This document shows, piece after piece, positions 9,567 to 18,560 of a stretch of 64,000 bases of DNA; position 1 is the stretch's first letter, and every line of letters starts with the position of its first letter. Source of the DNA: Verrucomicrobiales bacterium (lineage in GTDB: Bacteria; Verrucomicrobiota; Verrucomicrobiia; Verrucomicrobiales; DEV007). Location: NCBI GenBank assembly GCA_028033615.1, contig JAOFDG010000002.1, positions 1 through 64,000 on the forward strand, in the 5' to 3' direction. Under the pieces are notes generated by a model. That model was not told the DNA's origin and searched no databases. It saw nothing but the letters and a program-made list of their open reading frames with translations. The position numbers and the translations under genes were made by a program.

Positions 9567-9586
9567 AACAAATCCTAAAATTTGTT
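9567..9586. promoter_or_regulatory. Candidate MarR operator dyad
   Basis: The perfect inverted repeat AACAAAT (9567-9573) and ATTTGTT (9580-9586) is separated by 6 bases and ends 18 bases before the MarR gene start. Its length (20 bp) fits the dyads bound by MarR-family dimers near their own promoters. No T-run follows, so a terminator is less likely. Autoregulation is inference. Confidence 0.4.
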
Positions 9587-9604
9587 GCCGCCGTTTTAAA
9601 ATCA

Positions 9605-10069
9605 ATGCACGTCGCTTCAGAAGAATACAACAACGATTTTACATACAAATTTTCTTTGTGTTCAAATCACTTTAAACCACTAGCTAGAAAGGTACTGTTA
9701 TCGAACGGGTTAACTGATGAATACTTCGATCAAATGACGTCATTATTAATTTGTTTAAATAAAAATGGACCTTTAATATTGAAGGATCTTGTTGAAGAAA
9801 CAGCCCTACCATACCCAACACTAAGCAATTTAATTGATAGAGGCGAAGCTATAAAAGTTATTGAAAGGATTAAGAGTGTAAATGACGGAAGGGCGAGGAC
9901 CATTCAACTAACCAAACATTGCGAACTTGAGATAATGCCCAAAATTCTAAAGGCTAAAGATCAAACAAATGAAGTTTTAACTTCAAACTTAAGCAATGTT
10001 GAGAAAAATGATTTTATAACATTACTTGGCAAAATTACAGATTCCTTAAAAACGAGCACTCAATACTAA
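9605..10069 (+). CDS. MarR-family transcriptional regulator
   Basis: 154 residues. The winged-helix core is recognisable: a helical N-terminus, then LICLNKNGPLILKDLVEETALPYPTLSNLIDRGEAIKVIERI, in which the helix-turn-helix (LKDLVEETALPYPTLSNLID, about residues 58-77) is followed by a wing containing NDGRARTIQLTK, the typical DxR(xx)xxxLT pattern. MarR proteins bind palindromic DNA as dimers and often respond to small phenolic ligands or oxidation. A 20-bp dyad just upstream is a natural candidate target. The 3' end overlaps the convergent esterase-like gene by 4 bases. Confidence 0.85.
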   Translation: MHVASEEYNNDFTYKFSLCSNHFKPLARKVLLSNGLTDEYFDQMTSLLICLNKNGPLILKDLVEETALPYPTLSNLIDRGEAIKVIERIKSVNDGRARTIQLTKHCELEIMPKILKAKDQTNEVLTSNLSNVEKNDFITLLGKITDSLKTSTQY

Positions 10070-11712
10070 TTTGTTTCTTCGAAATAAAATTTGCCTAAAA
10101 TATCACCAAGCTGGACAATTCCTTCAGTTGAAATAACCAGTTTCCTTTCCTGTGGAATAATATTATAAATCTTAACGTGAAATAGGTTCTCATCATCCAT
10201 CACAATTTTTTCAACTTCTGAAATAACGTCAATCTTATTGACGCTTTTATCATCAGTTGGCGATTGTTGGCTCAAGTACCAATTCAGCTTCTCATTTTCC
10301 AAATCCTTTCGGCTTTGTTCAACAATTGATTTTATCCACCTAGAGGCATTAGTACGGTGTGGACCAAAAGACATATCATTTTCTCCAATGTGATAAAAAA
10401 TTCCCTCTAGCCTTACTTCATTACCTTTCTCACGAATTTCGCTGATTGACTCTTTTACAAAATTGATGAATTTTTCATATAAATTTCGAGATTTTGCCAT
10501 ACTCCCTTCAGGGGTCCAATCTATAATTTGAGAGCCACTATGAGTAAACTTTGCAATCGCAAAATCTCCGATATCTTTTTTATCGAGAAATGATCCGAAG
10601 CTTAACTCAGGACCAAAGCTATCATAATAATTAACTACACCTAAAGGCTCCCACCCTTTCGAAACCTTATAACCTCCTCCAAGACTATATTTATAAGCAA
10701 CACCTAGATTATCTTTTAGTAGTAATTCCTGATCTTTTCTTTTTGTAATATCTTGTGTGAAAGCCCTCTCCCCTTCCATGTTCCGGTGACCAGCCATAAT
10801 AAATAATTTCACTGTATTATTTTTCGGATATGGCCATTCATTTAATTTTCTTAAGTCGTTTTCAGCTTGTCCCAATGAACTCAAATATGCGTTGGCATAA
10901 TTGAGACCATGCTGTAACTGCCCCAAAGTACCGTAATGATAATGGAGGCCTACTCCACCACCTATCTCGACCCCGATCTGAGCTGTTGGAATATATTCCG
11001 CAAGTGAATCAGATTCAGTAACCTGCCTCTGACCTTTACTTATTGCATACATTCTTGGCCTAAGGTCCATTCCCCAAATTGTTTTAGTACACAATTCACC
11101 AATATAAAATTTTAGACTAGGCATCCCAAGATCCTCACGCCATCTTTTTAGAAATTTTTGAAGATTATCTCCATAATTGTTCATGTAGTATTCATTGAAC
11201 ATGTCGTTCTCACCTTGATGCCACATGAAACCCTCAAGTTCATATTCAATGTTTTTTTTCTTCAGTTCATTAAGTGCACTTTTAACTAAATTCAAAGCTA
11301 GAGGATACATCTTAAATCCCGATGGCTTATCAGGATTCCAATCACCTCCAAGGTGCGTACCTCCCGCGGCACATTTGATAATAGCCACTGGCTCATTAAT
11401 TGAAGTAGACACTTTTCTTGCAAAACTAATCTCTGGACCAATCACATTATTGACTGGATTAAGGGATTCCCAATTGTCAGATTCGAATTTTCTCTCACGA
11501 CCAATTGAATAATAAAACATGTTAGCTTCTTGCTTTTTTCCATATCCAACAAAAGGAGGGAAAGTATCTATCGCCTTAACATTGGAATCAGATCCAACCA
11601 TGTTTGACTGGCCAGCAAAGATAAAAACTTTTAATTTCTTTTTGGCTTGAGAAGTATCTGTGAACAGTAGAATTGATACAACAATCAATAAGACTCTAAG
11701 ACATTTATTCAT
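10066..11712 (-). CDS. Exported two-domain sialate O-acetylesterase-like (SGNH) protein
   Basis: 548 residues from ATG 11712, chosen because a signal peptide (MNKCLRVLLIVVSILLFTDT) begins there; a GTG at 11727 would add five residues. Two tandem SASA/SGNH domains are visible. The first has block I VFIFAGQSNMVG with the nucleophile Ser (residue 41 counted from GTG) and WHQGENDM further on. The second begins KLFIMAGHRNMEG, where Arg replaces the nucleophile (residue 315 counted from GTG), yet it retains YHIGENDMSFGP. The second copy is thus probably non-catalytic. The family removes acetyl groups from sialic acid or plant/algal polysaccharides. It follows oligopeptidase B by 41 bases. Confidence 0.85.
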   Translation of the reverse strand: MNKCLRVLLIVVSILLFTDTSQAKKKLKVFIFAGQSNMVGSDSNVKAIDTFPPFVGYGKKQEANMFYYSIGRERKFESDNWESLNPVNNVIGPEISFARKVSTSINEPVAIIKCAAGGTHLGGDWNPDKPSGFKMYPLALNLVKSALNELKKKNIEYELEGFMWHQGENDMFNEYYMNNYGDNLQKFLKRWREDLGMPSLKFYIGELCTKTIWGMDLRPRMYAISKGQRQVTESDSLAEYIPTAQIGVEIGGGVGLHYHYGTLGQLQHGLNYANAYLSSLGQAENDLRKLNEWPYPKNNTVKLFIMAGHRNMEGERAFTQDITKRKDQELLLKDNLGVAYKYSLGGGYKVSKGWEPLGVVNYYDSFGPELSFGSFLDKKDIGDFAIAKFTHSGSQIIDWTPEGSMAKSRNLYEKFINFVKESISEIREKGNEVRLEGIFYHIGENDMSFGPHRTNASRWIKSIVEQSRKDLENEKLNWYLSQQSPTDDKSVNKIDVISEVEKIVMDDENLFHVKIYNIIPQERKLVISTEGIVQLGDILGKFYFEETN

Positions 11713-11753
11713 ATCCCAAAAAAACACTCTTTAATATGTTTTTACCAGTAATT

Positions 11754-13823
11754 TTACTTCACTGGGACAGAATGAATTAAAAAAGCATATTCCATCGCTA
11801 ACTCACGATATTTATCATGCCTGCCGGAAGCGCCTCCATGACCTGAGTCAAAATTTGTTTTTAAAAGTAGAAGGTTATTATCCGTTTTTTTTGATCTTAA
11901 TCGAGCAACCCATTTTGCTGGCTCCCAATACTGCACCTGTGAATCATTAAATCCTGTAGTCACTAAAATATTTGGATAATTGACAGATTTAATATTATCG
12001 TATGGGGAATAACTAAGCATATATTCAAAAACCTCTTTTACTGAAGGGTCTCCCCATTCATCAAATTCTGAAGTAGTCAGAGGAATTGACTGATCTAGCA
12101 TTGTTGTTACACAATCCACCCAAGGAACGTCAGCAATAACCGAAGTAAAGAGTTCAGGCCTCTCATTAACAACAACTCCCATTAACAAGCCGCCAGCACT
12201 AGCACCACTGGCACATAATTTTTTATTAGAAGTATATTTGTTAGTTATTAAATACTCTGCGCAATCAATGAAATCATAAAATGTATTTTTTTTGTTCATT
12301 AATTTTCCCGCATCATACCAACTTCGACCCATTTCCTGACCCCCTCGAACATGAGCAATAGCATAAGCGAAACCCCTATCAAGAAGACTAATTCTAGTAC
12401 TATTAAATGAAGGTTCACTATTATATCCATAAGCTCCATAAGCATAGAGAAGAAGAGGGAAACCTCCATCTTTACAAAATTTATCACTTTTATATATAAC
12501 GGACATAGGAACCGTCGTGCCATCCCGTGATACAACCAAATGCCTTTCGGTTACATAGTCATTAGGATCATAATCACATAGAATTGTTTCCTTTTTGAGA
12601 GTACGTATTTCTTTTGTTCTTAAATTATATTCATATAAAGCTTCTGGAGTTTTGAGTGAACTAAATCCATATCGAACCCAATCTGTTTTTGATTCTAAAT
12701 TAACATCTATCCAAGCAGTGTAAGTGGGCTCTCCAAAATCAATTTCATCAATTGTCTCGCCTTTCTGGTTAATGACTCTCAATTTTATGAGTCCATTCTC
12801 TTGGTCTTCTAAAACAATAAATTCCTGAAAAACCTCAAAATCGTTCAAGTATATACCCTCTCTATGAGGCAAAACTTCCTTCCATTTTGATCTTGATGTC
12901 TGCTTTTCTGTTGCAGACATAAGCCTGAAATTTTCTGCTTCAAAGTTGGTGCGAATATAAAAAAGGCCACCAACGTGATCAACATCATACTCAAGACCTC
13001 TGACTCTTTGATCAAATAATTTAAACTCAGAATTTGGTTCTGAGGAATCAATAAATCGGTATTCATCTGTCAATGTCTGACTCGATCCAATTATAACATA
13101 TTTACCTGAACTCGAAGTATAAACATAACAGTAAAAAGTTTCGTCTTTTTCCTCATAAACGAGAACATCATTATCGGCTGAACAACCTAAACGATGTTTC
13201 CAAACTTGAAAACTTCTTAAAGTTTCTGGATCTTGTCGGGTATAAAAAAAAGTTTTATTATCAGAGCACCATGCATGACCTCCATCTATTGATTCGACTC
13301 GATCATTGAGTATTTTTCGATTTTTGATATCAAAAATCTGAATTGTTCTTAGACCTCTACCTTGAGTATCCGTAGAGAAAATAATTAGATTTTGATTAGG
13401 GCTAACGTCTCCTTGATCAAAATCAAAAAAATCATATCCAGCGGACATGGCAGGGACGTCAAAGAGTAACTCCTCATTATTAATTAGTTCATTTTTTCCT
13501 CTGCGGTAAAATTTCGCATATTCCGAACCCAGTTCGAATCTTGTGTAGTAGACAAAATCTTTCCAAGGAATAGGGCAAGAGGAGTCATCCTGCTTAATTC
13601 TATTTTTGATTTCTTCAAATAATTCAGCTTGAAGGTTTTTGGTACTATCGAGAATGAGTTTAGTATACTCATTTTCTTCTTCTAGATATTCTATAACCTG
13701 AGGGTCATCTCGATTATTCAACCAAAAATAAGGGTCAGCCCTAAGCACATCACCATAGTTATGAACATGGTCACGTCGTTTTGCTATTGGTTCAGGAGGC
13801 CCTCCAGATTCTGGCCCATTCAT
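11754..13823 (-). CDS. ptrB: Oligopeptidase B (prolyl oligopeptidase family, S9A)
   Basis: 689 residues, the usual length. An N-terminal seven-bladed propeller (to about residue 400) is followed by an alpha/beta-hydrolase domain. The nucleophile is Ser542 in GASAGGLLMG. The region after it, VPWVDCVTTMLDQSIPLTT followed by EFDEWGDP, is highly characteristic of oligopeptidase B, and the catalytic His lies in DSGHGGASGRHDKY. The enzyme cleaves short peptides after basic residues. No signal peptide is seen, so it is probably cytoplasmic. It lies between an aldo/keto reductase gene (26 bases) and the esterase-like gene on the same strand. Confidence 0.93.
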   Translation of the reverse strand: MNGPESGGPPEPIAKRRDHVHNYGDVLRADPYFWLNNRDDPQVIEYLEEENEYTKLILDSTKNLQAELFEEIKNRIKQDDSSCPIPWKDFVYYTRFELGSEYAKFYRRGKNELINNEELLFDVPAMSAGYDFFDFDQGDVSPNQNLIIFSTDTQGRGLRTIQIFDIKNRKILNDRVESIDGGHAWCSDNKTFFYTRQDPETLRSFQVWKHRLGCSADNDVLVYEEKDETFYCYVYTSSSGKYVIIGSSQTLTDEYRFIDSSEPNSEFKLFDQRVRGLEYDVDHVGGLFYIRTNFEAENFRLMSATEKQTSRSKWKEVLPHREGIYLNDFEVFQEFIVLEDQENGLIKLRVINQKGETIDEIDFGEPTYTAWIDVNLESKTDWVRYGFSSLKTPEALYEYNLRTKEIRTLKKETILCDYDPNDYVTERHLVVSRDGTTVPMSVIYKSDKFCKDGGFPLLLYAYGAYGYNSEPSFNSTRISLLDRGFAYAIAHVRGGQEMGRSWYDAGKLMNKKNTFYDFIDCAEYLITNKYTSNKKLCASGASAGGLLMGVVVNERPELFTSVIADVPWVDCVTTMLDQSIPLTTSEFDEWGDPSVKEVFEYMLSYSPYDNIKSVNYPNILVTTGFNDSQVQYWEPAKWVARLRSKKTDNNLLLLKTNFDSGHGGASGRHDKYRELAMEYAFLIHSVPVK

Positions 13824-13849
13824 AAAAATAAGTAGCTAGAAAAGAGCAT

Positions 13850-14968
13850 TTACCATTCACTCCCTAGACCATGTCGTTCGGCGAGTTCCATGAGCTCAGG
13901 TTTCATAGGCCACTCATCAGGCCTTAAACTTTCTACATGACGATTACTGGCACCTTTTAACATCATACATTCTGTATTATCACCAATTGAGGCTATCTCC
14001 TCAATCTCTTCATCACTAAATGGGCTGTTGATTTGTAACGAACCAAATTCCTTAACCAATTCCTCAATGGCTTTTGACTCCTCACCAGCTTCTTGAATAA
14101 AAGTTGGGACTACACTGCGAACTGGACCATGAGCCAAATTCCATAAGCAAGAAAAATGAAGTTCACTTAAATTATATTTAGATAATATTGGTCTCATTTT
14201 TTCAACTCTTTCTAGACCCCGCTCAACCCAACCAGTAGGCCTATAAGTACGGTGGTCTCCTTCTCGAAAATTGTGATTAGGTGTCATTGTACCATGAAAA
14301 ATACCTCCATAATCAACAACCCTTGTTAAAATATTAATATCTGCTTTTTCTGCTGCTTTTAAACACAGTCTACCAGGCCACGGCTCAAGTGGATTAAGAA
14401 TGATCATTGCCCAATCAATTAAGTTACCAAACTCTTCAAAGTTATAAATAAGATCAAGGGTAAATCCATTAGCAGGACCCGGGGCAATACCAAGCATGTC
14501 GGTCAATCCAAGTTCTTTCAATTCAGACATTGCTTCCCAGACTAAAGGATCTGAATATCCCCGCTCGTCAGGGTTATGAAGCATCACAAGATCAAATTTA
14601 TCAGCCGAGCAATTCTCCAATGACTTCTCCGCCGCCATTTTTAAAAATGATAAATACTCCTTTGGCGATCTTAGAGAAGGGTCACTGAATCTTGGGTACC
14701 CTTTGGAACCTTGTCTTTTCCCCTCATAAATATCATGACCCAACATTCCAACCAAACAATAAGTATTACGATCAATTCCACGGAGAGCTTGCCCTAAAAT
14801 CTGATCTGCTCTACCTACTCCATATACATCTGAAGTGACAAAAGTTCTGACCCCTGAGTCATATGCCAGTTGAATGAGTGATATAAAGCGCTCTTCACTG
14901 AGAGATTCACCAAAATGCATGAAACGGCCCCCGCTCCATGTACCAAATGCCGTATGTGTTAAATCCAT
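13850..14968 (-). CDS. Aldo/keto reductase family oxidoreductase
   Basis: 372 residues. A TIM-barrel aldo/keto reductase pattern is recognisable: FGTWSGGRF at the start, GVRTFVTSDVYGVGRADQILGQAL (Asp and Tyr of the catalytic tetrad in the SDVYG segment), FDLVMLHNPD for the strand carrying the conserved His region, and LGLTDMLGIAPGPANGF. It probably reduces or oxidises a sugar or other carbonyl with NADP(H). No signal peptide. It is the first gene of a minus-strand group with oligopeptidase B (26 bases downstream). Confidence 0.8.
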   Translation of the reverse strand: MDLTHTAFGTWSGGRFMHFGESLSEERFISLIQLAYDSGVRTFVTSDVYGVGRADQILGQALRGIDRNTYCLVGMLGHDIYEGKRQGSKGYPRFSDPSLRSPKEYLSFLKMAAEKSLENCSADKFDLVMLHNPDERGYSDPLVWEAMSELKELGLTDMLGIAPGPANGFTLDLIYNFEEFGNLIDWAMIILNPLEPWPGRLCLKAAEKADINILTRVVDYGGIFHGTMTPNHNFREGDHRTYRPTGWVERGLERVEKMRPILSKYNLSELHFSCLWNLAHGPVRSVVPTFIQEAGEESKAIEELVKEFGSLQINSPFSDEEIEEIASIGDNTECMMLKGASNRHVESLRPDEWPMKPELMELAERHGLGSEW

Positions 14969-15038
14969 GTTGATATTAAAGCAACTAAACTTGAAATATC
15001 CAGAATAAGGTGATCATGGGAATCAACTAATTGAACTA

Positions 15039-15458
15039 TTATTGCCCGCAAACAGAAACTGCTATATGCCGCTTATGAGGTGCTCTACGATGCTCGAAGA
15101 GAAACAAGCCTTGCCATGTGCCTAGGACCATTTCACCATCCATTATTGGTACATTTTTATCAACATCAGTTAGACACATCCTTATATGAGATGGCATATC
15201 ATCACTACCTTCATAAGTATGAACAAAATATGGAGTGTCTTCTGGAACTAAATGATCAAAAAAGGCATGAAGGTCAGTACGCGCAGAATAATCAGCGTTT
15301 TCCATAACAATTAAGGAACAACTAGTATGCCTTACAAAAACAGTGACAAGACCATTAGTGATACTACTCTTAGAAACGATAGAATTAACTTCTTGGGTTA
15401 TCTCGTAAGTACCTTTTCCGCTGGTAGATATATTGAAACTATCAGTCAAAACATTCAT
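15039..15458 (-). CDS. yjbQ: YjbQ/UPF0047 family protein (secondary thiamine-phosphate synthase type)
   Basis: 139 residues from the ATG at 15458, preferred to a TTG at 15470 because this ATG overlaps the TGA of the upstream propeller gene as ATGA. The family core is clear: GLVTVFVRHTSCSLIVMENAD, then HAFFDHLVPED, HIRMCLTD, GTWQGLFLFEHR and the C-terminal RHIAVSVCG. UPF0047 proteins are reported to have weak thiamine-phosphate synthase activity; their main role is unsettled. The stop-start overlap implies translational coupling with an exported quinoprotein-like gene, which is an unexpected neighbour. Confidence 0.9.
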   Translation of the reverse strand: MNVLTDSFNISTSGKGTYEITQEVNSIVSKSSITNGLVTVFVRHTSCSLIVMENADYSARTDLHAFFDHLVPEDTPYFVHTYEGSDDMPSHIRMCLTDVDKNVPIMDGEMVLGTWQGLFLFEHRRAPHKRHIAVSVCGQ

Positions 15459-16744
15459 TCTGAAATACAATATAGATAATTATCAGATCGCAAAAATATC
15501 GCACCGTCACTCATTGCGGGCGTTCCATGAAACTGACTATCATCACTTAATATCTTATTATGAGAGATAAGCTCAAATTTTTTATCAGCATTAAAAACAA
15601 AAGTACCTCCTCTCCTGCTTACCACATAAATCTTACCCCCGGCACAAACGGCTCCAGCATAAAAAGGCTTACCTTTCGATCCCTTACCTCTAGCATTCAA
15701 CCGTTCACGAAACAACATCTCACCCGATAAAGCATCAGCGCAACACGCATAGCCAGTATCACTAGCCCAATAAAGTCGTCCATCAACAAGAACAGGAGTG
15801 GGAACATAAGAAGATTGGTTATCTTCCCAAATCATTGCCTCTTCAGATAACTCCCCTTTTTGTTTATCAATTTTCATAGCACATCGTCGCAAGCTTGGGT
15901 AACCTCCAAAAATATAAACTGTATCTTTTCCTATAACAGGACTGGGAGATACGTTGCCAGTGATATTAGTTTTGCCAAACCACCTTAATTTACCTGTCTC
16001 GGGATTCATGCCCCAAAGTTCACCTGGCACGGGCAACACAAGGTCAAACCTACTTTCTTTTGATTCCATTATCACCGGAGTGGCATAAGCCATTTCAAGA
16101 CTGTCAGCTTGTGATTTCCACTTTTGTTCGCCATTTTTAGGATCCAATCCATATAAAGCTAGTGATTCCTCTGCAGCACTCACGATAAGAATATTATTAA
16201 AAAAAATAGGGCTCGCAGCTGAGCCCCATTTTCGGCTAGTAGAACCGGTACCAAGATTCTTTTGCCAGAGTTTTTTTCCATCGAGATTATAAGAATGAAC
16301 TCCACTCTTTCCTAGATAAACAAAAAGCTTGTTAGAAGCCACTACAGGTGTATTTGATGCATATCCATGTTCGGTTAAAAACCCTCTGTATGGGTCCTCA
16401 GGCAAGCTGGCATCTACATCATCTTTCCATATTACATTTCCATTTTTTTTATCTATGCATAAAACATGCCTGACCAATTTAGAAGTATCTTGACTACCCT
16501 CTTTGACTCCAGAAAAACTCGTTATAAAAACTCTATTCCCAAAAATAACAGGACTTGAACTACCAGGGCCGGGTAATTTACATCTCCATAATATATTTTT
16601 CTTTTCATCCCAATCAATGGGCACTGGATTTTCACCAATACCTTGCCCGTTAGTTCCTCGAAAGCGCTTCCAATTTTCACCCATGCTAAAGGAAATCATT
16701 TTAACAGTTAAAAATAAAAAGGTGAAAAACGTAAACTTATTCAT
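15455..16744 (-). CDS. Exported PQQ-type beta-propeller (quinoprotein/BamB-like) protein
   Basis: 429 residues. A signal peptide covers about residues 1-22. The mature part starts NWKRFRGTNGQGIGE, a common opening of PQQ-like propeller proteins in Planctomycetes and Verrucomicrobia. Repeated strands follow, of the form GNVIWKDDVD, GKKLWQKNLG, GEQKWKSQAD and GKLRWFGKTN (tryptophan-docking propeller blades). Whether it binds PQQ or is purely structural cannot be told. It lies 9 bases downstream of the MbnP-MauG fusion gene and overlaps yjbQ by 4 bases, so the three form one transcription unit; a redox role in the envelope is a reasonable inference. Confidence 0.85.
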   Translation of the reverse strand: MNKFTFFTFLFLTVKMISFSMGENWKRFRGTNGQGIGENPVPIDWDEKKNILWRCKLPGPGSSSPVIFGNRVFITSFSGVKEGSQDTSKLVRHVLCIDKKNGNVIWKDDVDASLPEDPYRGFLTEHGYASNTPVVASNKLFVYLGKSGVHSYNLDGKKLWQKNLGTGSTSRKWGSAASPIFFNNILIVSAAEESLALYGLDPKNGEQKWKSQADSLEMAYATPVIMESKESRFDLVLPVPGELWGMNPETGKLRWFGKTNITGNVSPSPVIGKDTVYIFGGYPSLRRCAMKIDKQKGELSEEAMIWEDNQSSYVPTPVLVDGRLYWASDTGYACCADALSGEMLFRERLNARGKGSKGKPFYAGAVCAGGKIYVVSRRGGTFVFNADKKFELISHNKILSDDSQFHGTPAMSDGAIFLRSDNYLYCISE

Positions 16745-16753
16745 TTTGTTTTA

Positions 16754-18484
16754 TTATTTATTTAATTGTGGAGAAGTGTCTTGAAACTGTGGGTCAGTCA
16801 AAGTTTTCAAAAATGCAACGATAGCTTTTTGATCCAATTCATTCAATTGAATTCCTTGAACTGGATGCTTAGCGAGGTTCGGATCTAAAGTTTCAGACCT
16901 ATAAATACTAGAAGTGTAATGAGAAACAACTTCTTCCAACGTTTTGAATCTTCCATCATGCATGTAAGGGGAAGTAAGTTCAACGTTACGAAGCGATGGA
17001 GTTGAAAAAATACGATTTTCTTCGTTCCTTAATTTTTTTGGCTTTAAACCGTTATCATGAAATTCATTATCTGTGAAAAGAGCCCCGCCATGACAGTGAA
17101 AACAATCTGCACCAAAACTAGCTAACCTAGGCTCATACTCAGTCATAAATAATTCAAATCCCCTCTTCTCAATTTCTGTCATCTCCAATTTTCCTGACAT
17201 CGCTCGATCAAATTTGGAATCATACGAAGTTAGTGTCAGAAGGTAATTTTCAAGAGCCAATCCAATTTTTTCTCCTGTAACTGCGTCATCATTAAATGCC
17301 ATAGAAAATAAAGATTTGTATTTTTTATCTTTAGATATTTTATGCACAACAGTTTCAATCGAATTATCAAATTCTATATGATTAGTAATTGGTAATAGAG
17401 CCTGATCGCGAAGAGATGGAACTCGCCCATCCCAAGAGAACCTTTTTTTCCAAGCCAAATTAAAAAGAGGCATTGAATTCATTTTTCCTTCTCGACCATT
17501 AATGCCAATGCTTTGAGAAAAACCGTCAGTAAAAGCTTTGTCCTTCTCATGACAAGAAGCACACGATATAGATTCATCACGAGATAAAATAGGATCAAAA
17601 AAAAGTCTTTTTCCTAGCCTTACCCGACCTTGAATCAATGGATTATCAATTGGAAGATTTGGCACCGGAAACGTCCTTGACACCTTAAAAGGGAAAGGTT
17701 GATAGTCTTCTGGCAAATATAACGGTCTCTTCGTTGCATTTTTTAAACCTAGAACTTTTTCATAAAAAACATTATTAACACGGAATGATTCAACAAGGTT
17801 TGATTTTAATGAATCGATAATTGGATCCCCCTTTTTTGAATGCGTTGATTCCCCATCTTTATTAAAAACTAATGGTTGAGGAGATGACAGTAAGGAAGCT
17901 AAATCAAAATCGATTATAATTGAAGTGGGTGAACTATGATCTATTAACATTGGAACATTGATCAATGTTCGATTAGCACTCCTTGCTAAATGAAAGGAAT
18001 AACCACTCCTTTTACTTTTTCCACGATAATGTCCTTCCAATGCTAGAAAAATATAACCTCCCTGCCAGCTCCAATGCAAATTATTGAGTGCAGGGTTTAA
18101 AGGATGCTTTGGCCCATATTTATTGGGATGAAACTTGTTTGTAGATTCATCAAGACCTATATGAAACCTAAAAGCCTTATAAATACCTTTTGATAAACCA
18201 TTTATCATAAAGGTGTCGCGGCGCTTAAATGCGTCTATCCATATTATATTTTTGTTAGTATCTGTCCATGTCCCGTCCTCTCTTTGAAAAGAAAGGTCAC
18301 TAATTAAATAACTAAGCCGGCTGACAGAAAAAACCTCACCGCCTAATTTTGAATATCTCAATGAATCTAGAAGTAGCGGCTTACCAGAAACATTATGCCT
18401 AAATTTTATATGTACCGGTGAAGGTATAACTGTACAAATACCGAGAAGGAATACTATTAATATGATTGTTCGCCTGCAGAACAT
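16754..18484 (-). CDS. MbnP-like domain fused to MauG/cytochrome-c-peroxidase diheme domain
   Basis: 576 residues with a signal peptide (about 1-21). Residues about 23-215 match the MbnP copper-binding family (VHIKFRHNVSGKPL, LSYLISDLSF, LHWSWQGGYIFLALEGHY, FHLG-type strand pattern). Residues about 260-570 are a diheme cytochrome-c peroxidase/MauG domain with two heme motifs, CASCH near residue 310 and CFHCH near residue 461, plus SLRNVELTSPYMHDGRF. In methanotrophs MbnP and the MauG-like enzyme MbnH are separate proteins, and MbnH converts a Trp of MbnP to kynurenine to form a copper site. Here both are one chain, so intramolecular modification is possible (inference). It heads an operon with the propeller protein and YjbQ. 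Confidence 0.85.
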   Translation of the reverse strand: MFCRRTIILIVFLLGICTVIPSPVHIKFRHNVSGKPLLLDSLRYSKLGGEVFSVSRLSYLISDLSFQREDGTWTDTNKNIIWIDAFKRRDTFMINGLSKGIYKAFRFHIGLDESTNKFHPNKYGPKHPLNPALNNLHWSWQGGYIFLALEGHYRGKSKRSGYSFHLARSANRTLINVPMLIDHSSPTSIIIDFDLASLLSSPQPLVFNKDGESTHSKKGDPIIDSLKSNLVESFRVNNVFYEKVLGLKNATKRPLYLPEDYQPFPFKVSRTFPVPNLPIDNPLIQGRVRLGKRLFFDPILSRDESISCASCHEKDKAFTDGFSQSIGINGREGKMNSMPLFNLAWKKRFSWDGRVPSLRDQALLPITNHIEFDNSIETVVHKISKDKKYKSLFSMAFNDDAVTGEKIGLALENYLLTLTSYDSKFDRAMSGKLEMTEIEKRGFELFMTEYEPRLASFGADCFHCHGGALFTDNEFHDNGLKPKKLRNEENRIFSTPSLRNVELTSPYMHDGRFKTLEEVVSHYTSSIYRSETLDPNLAKHPVQGIQLNELDQKAIVAFLKTLTDPQFQDTSPQLNK

Positions 18485-18560
18485 TAACTAAATATAGGGC
18501 ATATTCATTAAGCAAAGGTTATCAATAACTCTCGAAAAATTTACTCTTTAGGAATTCATT

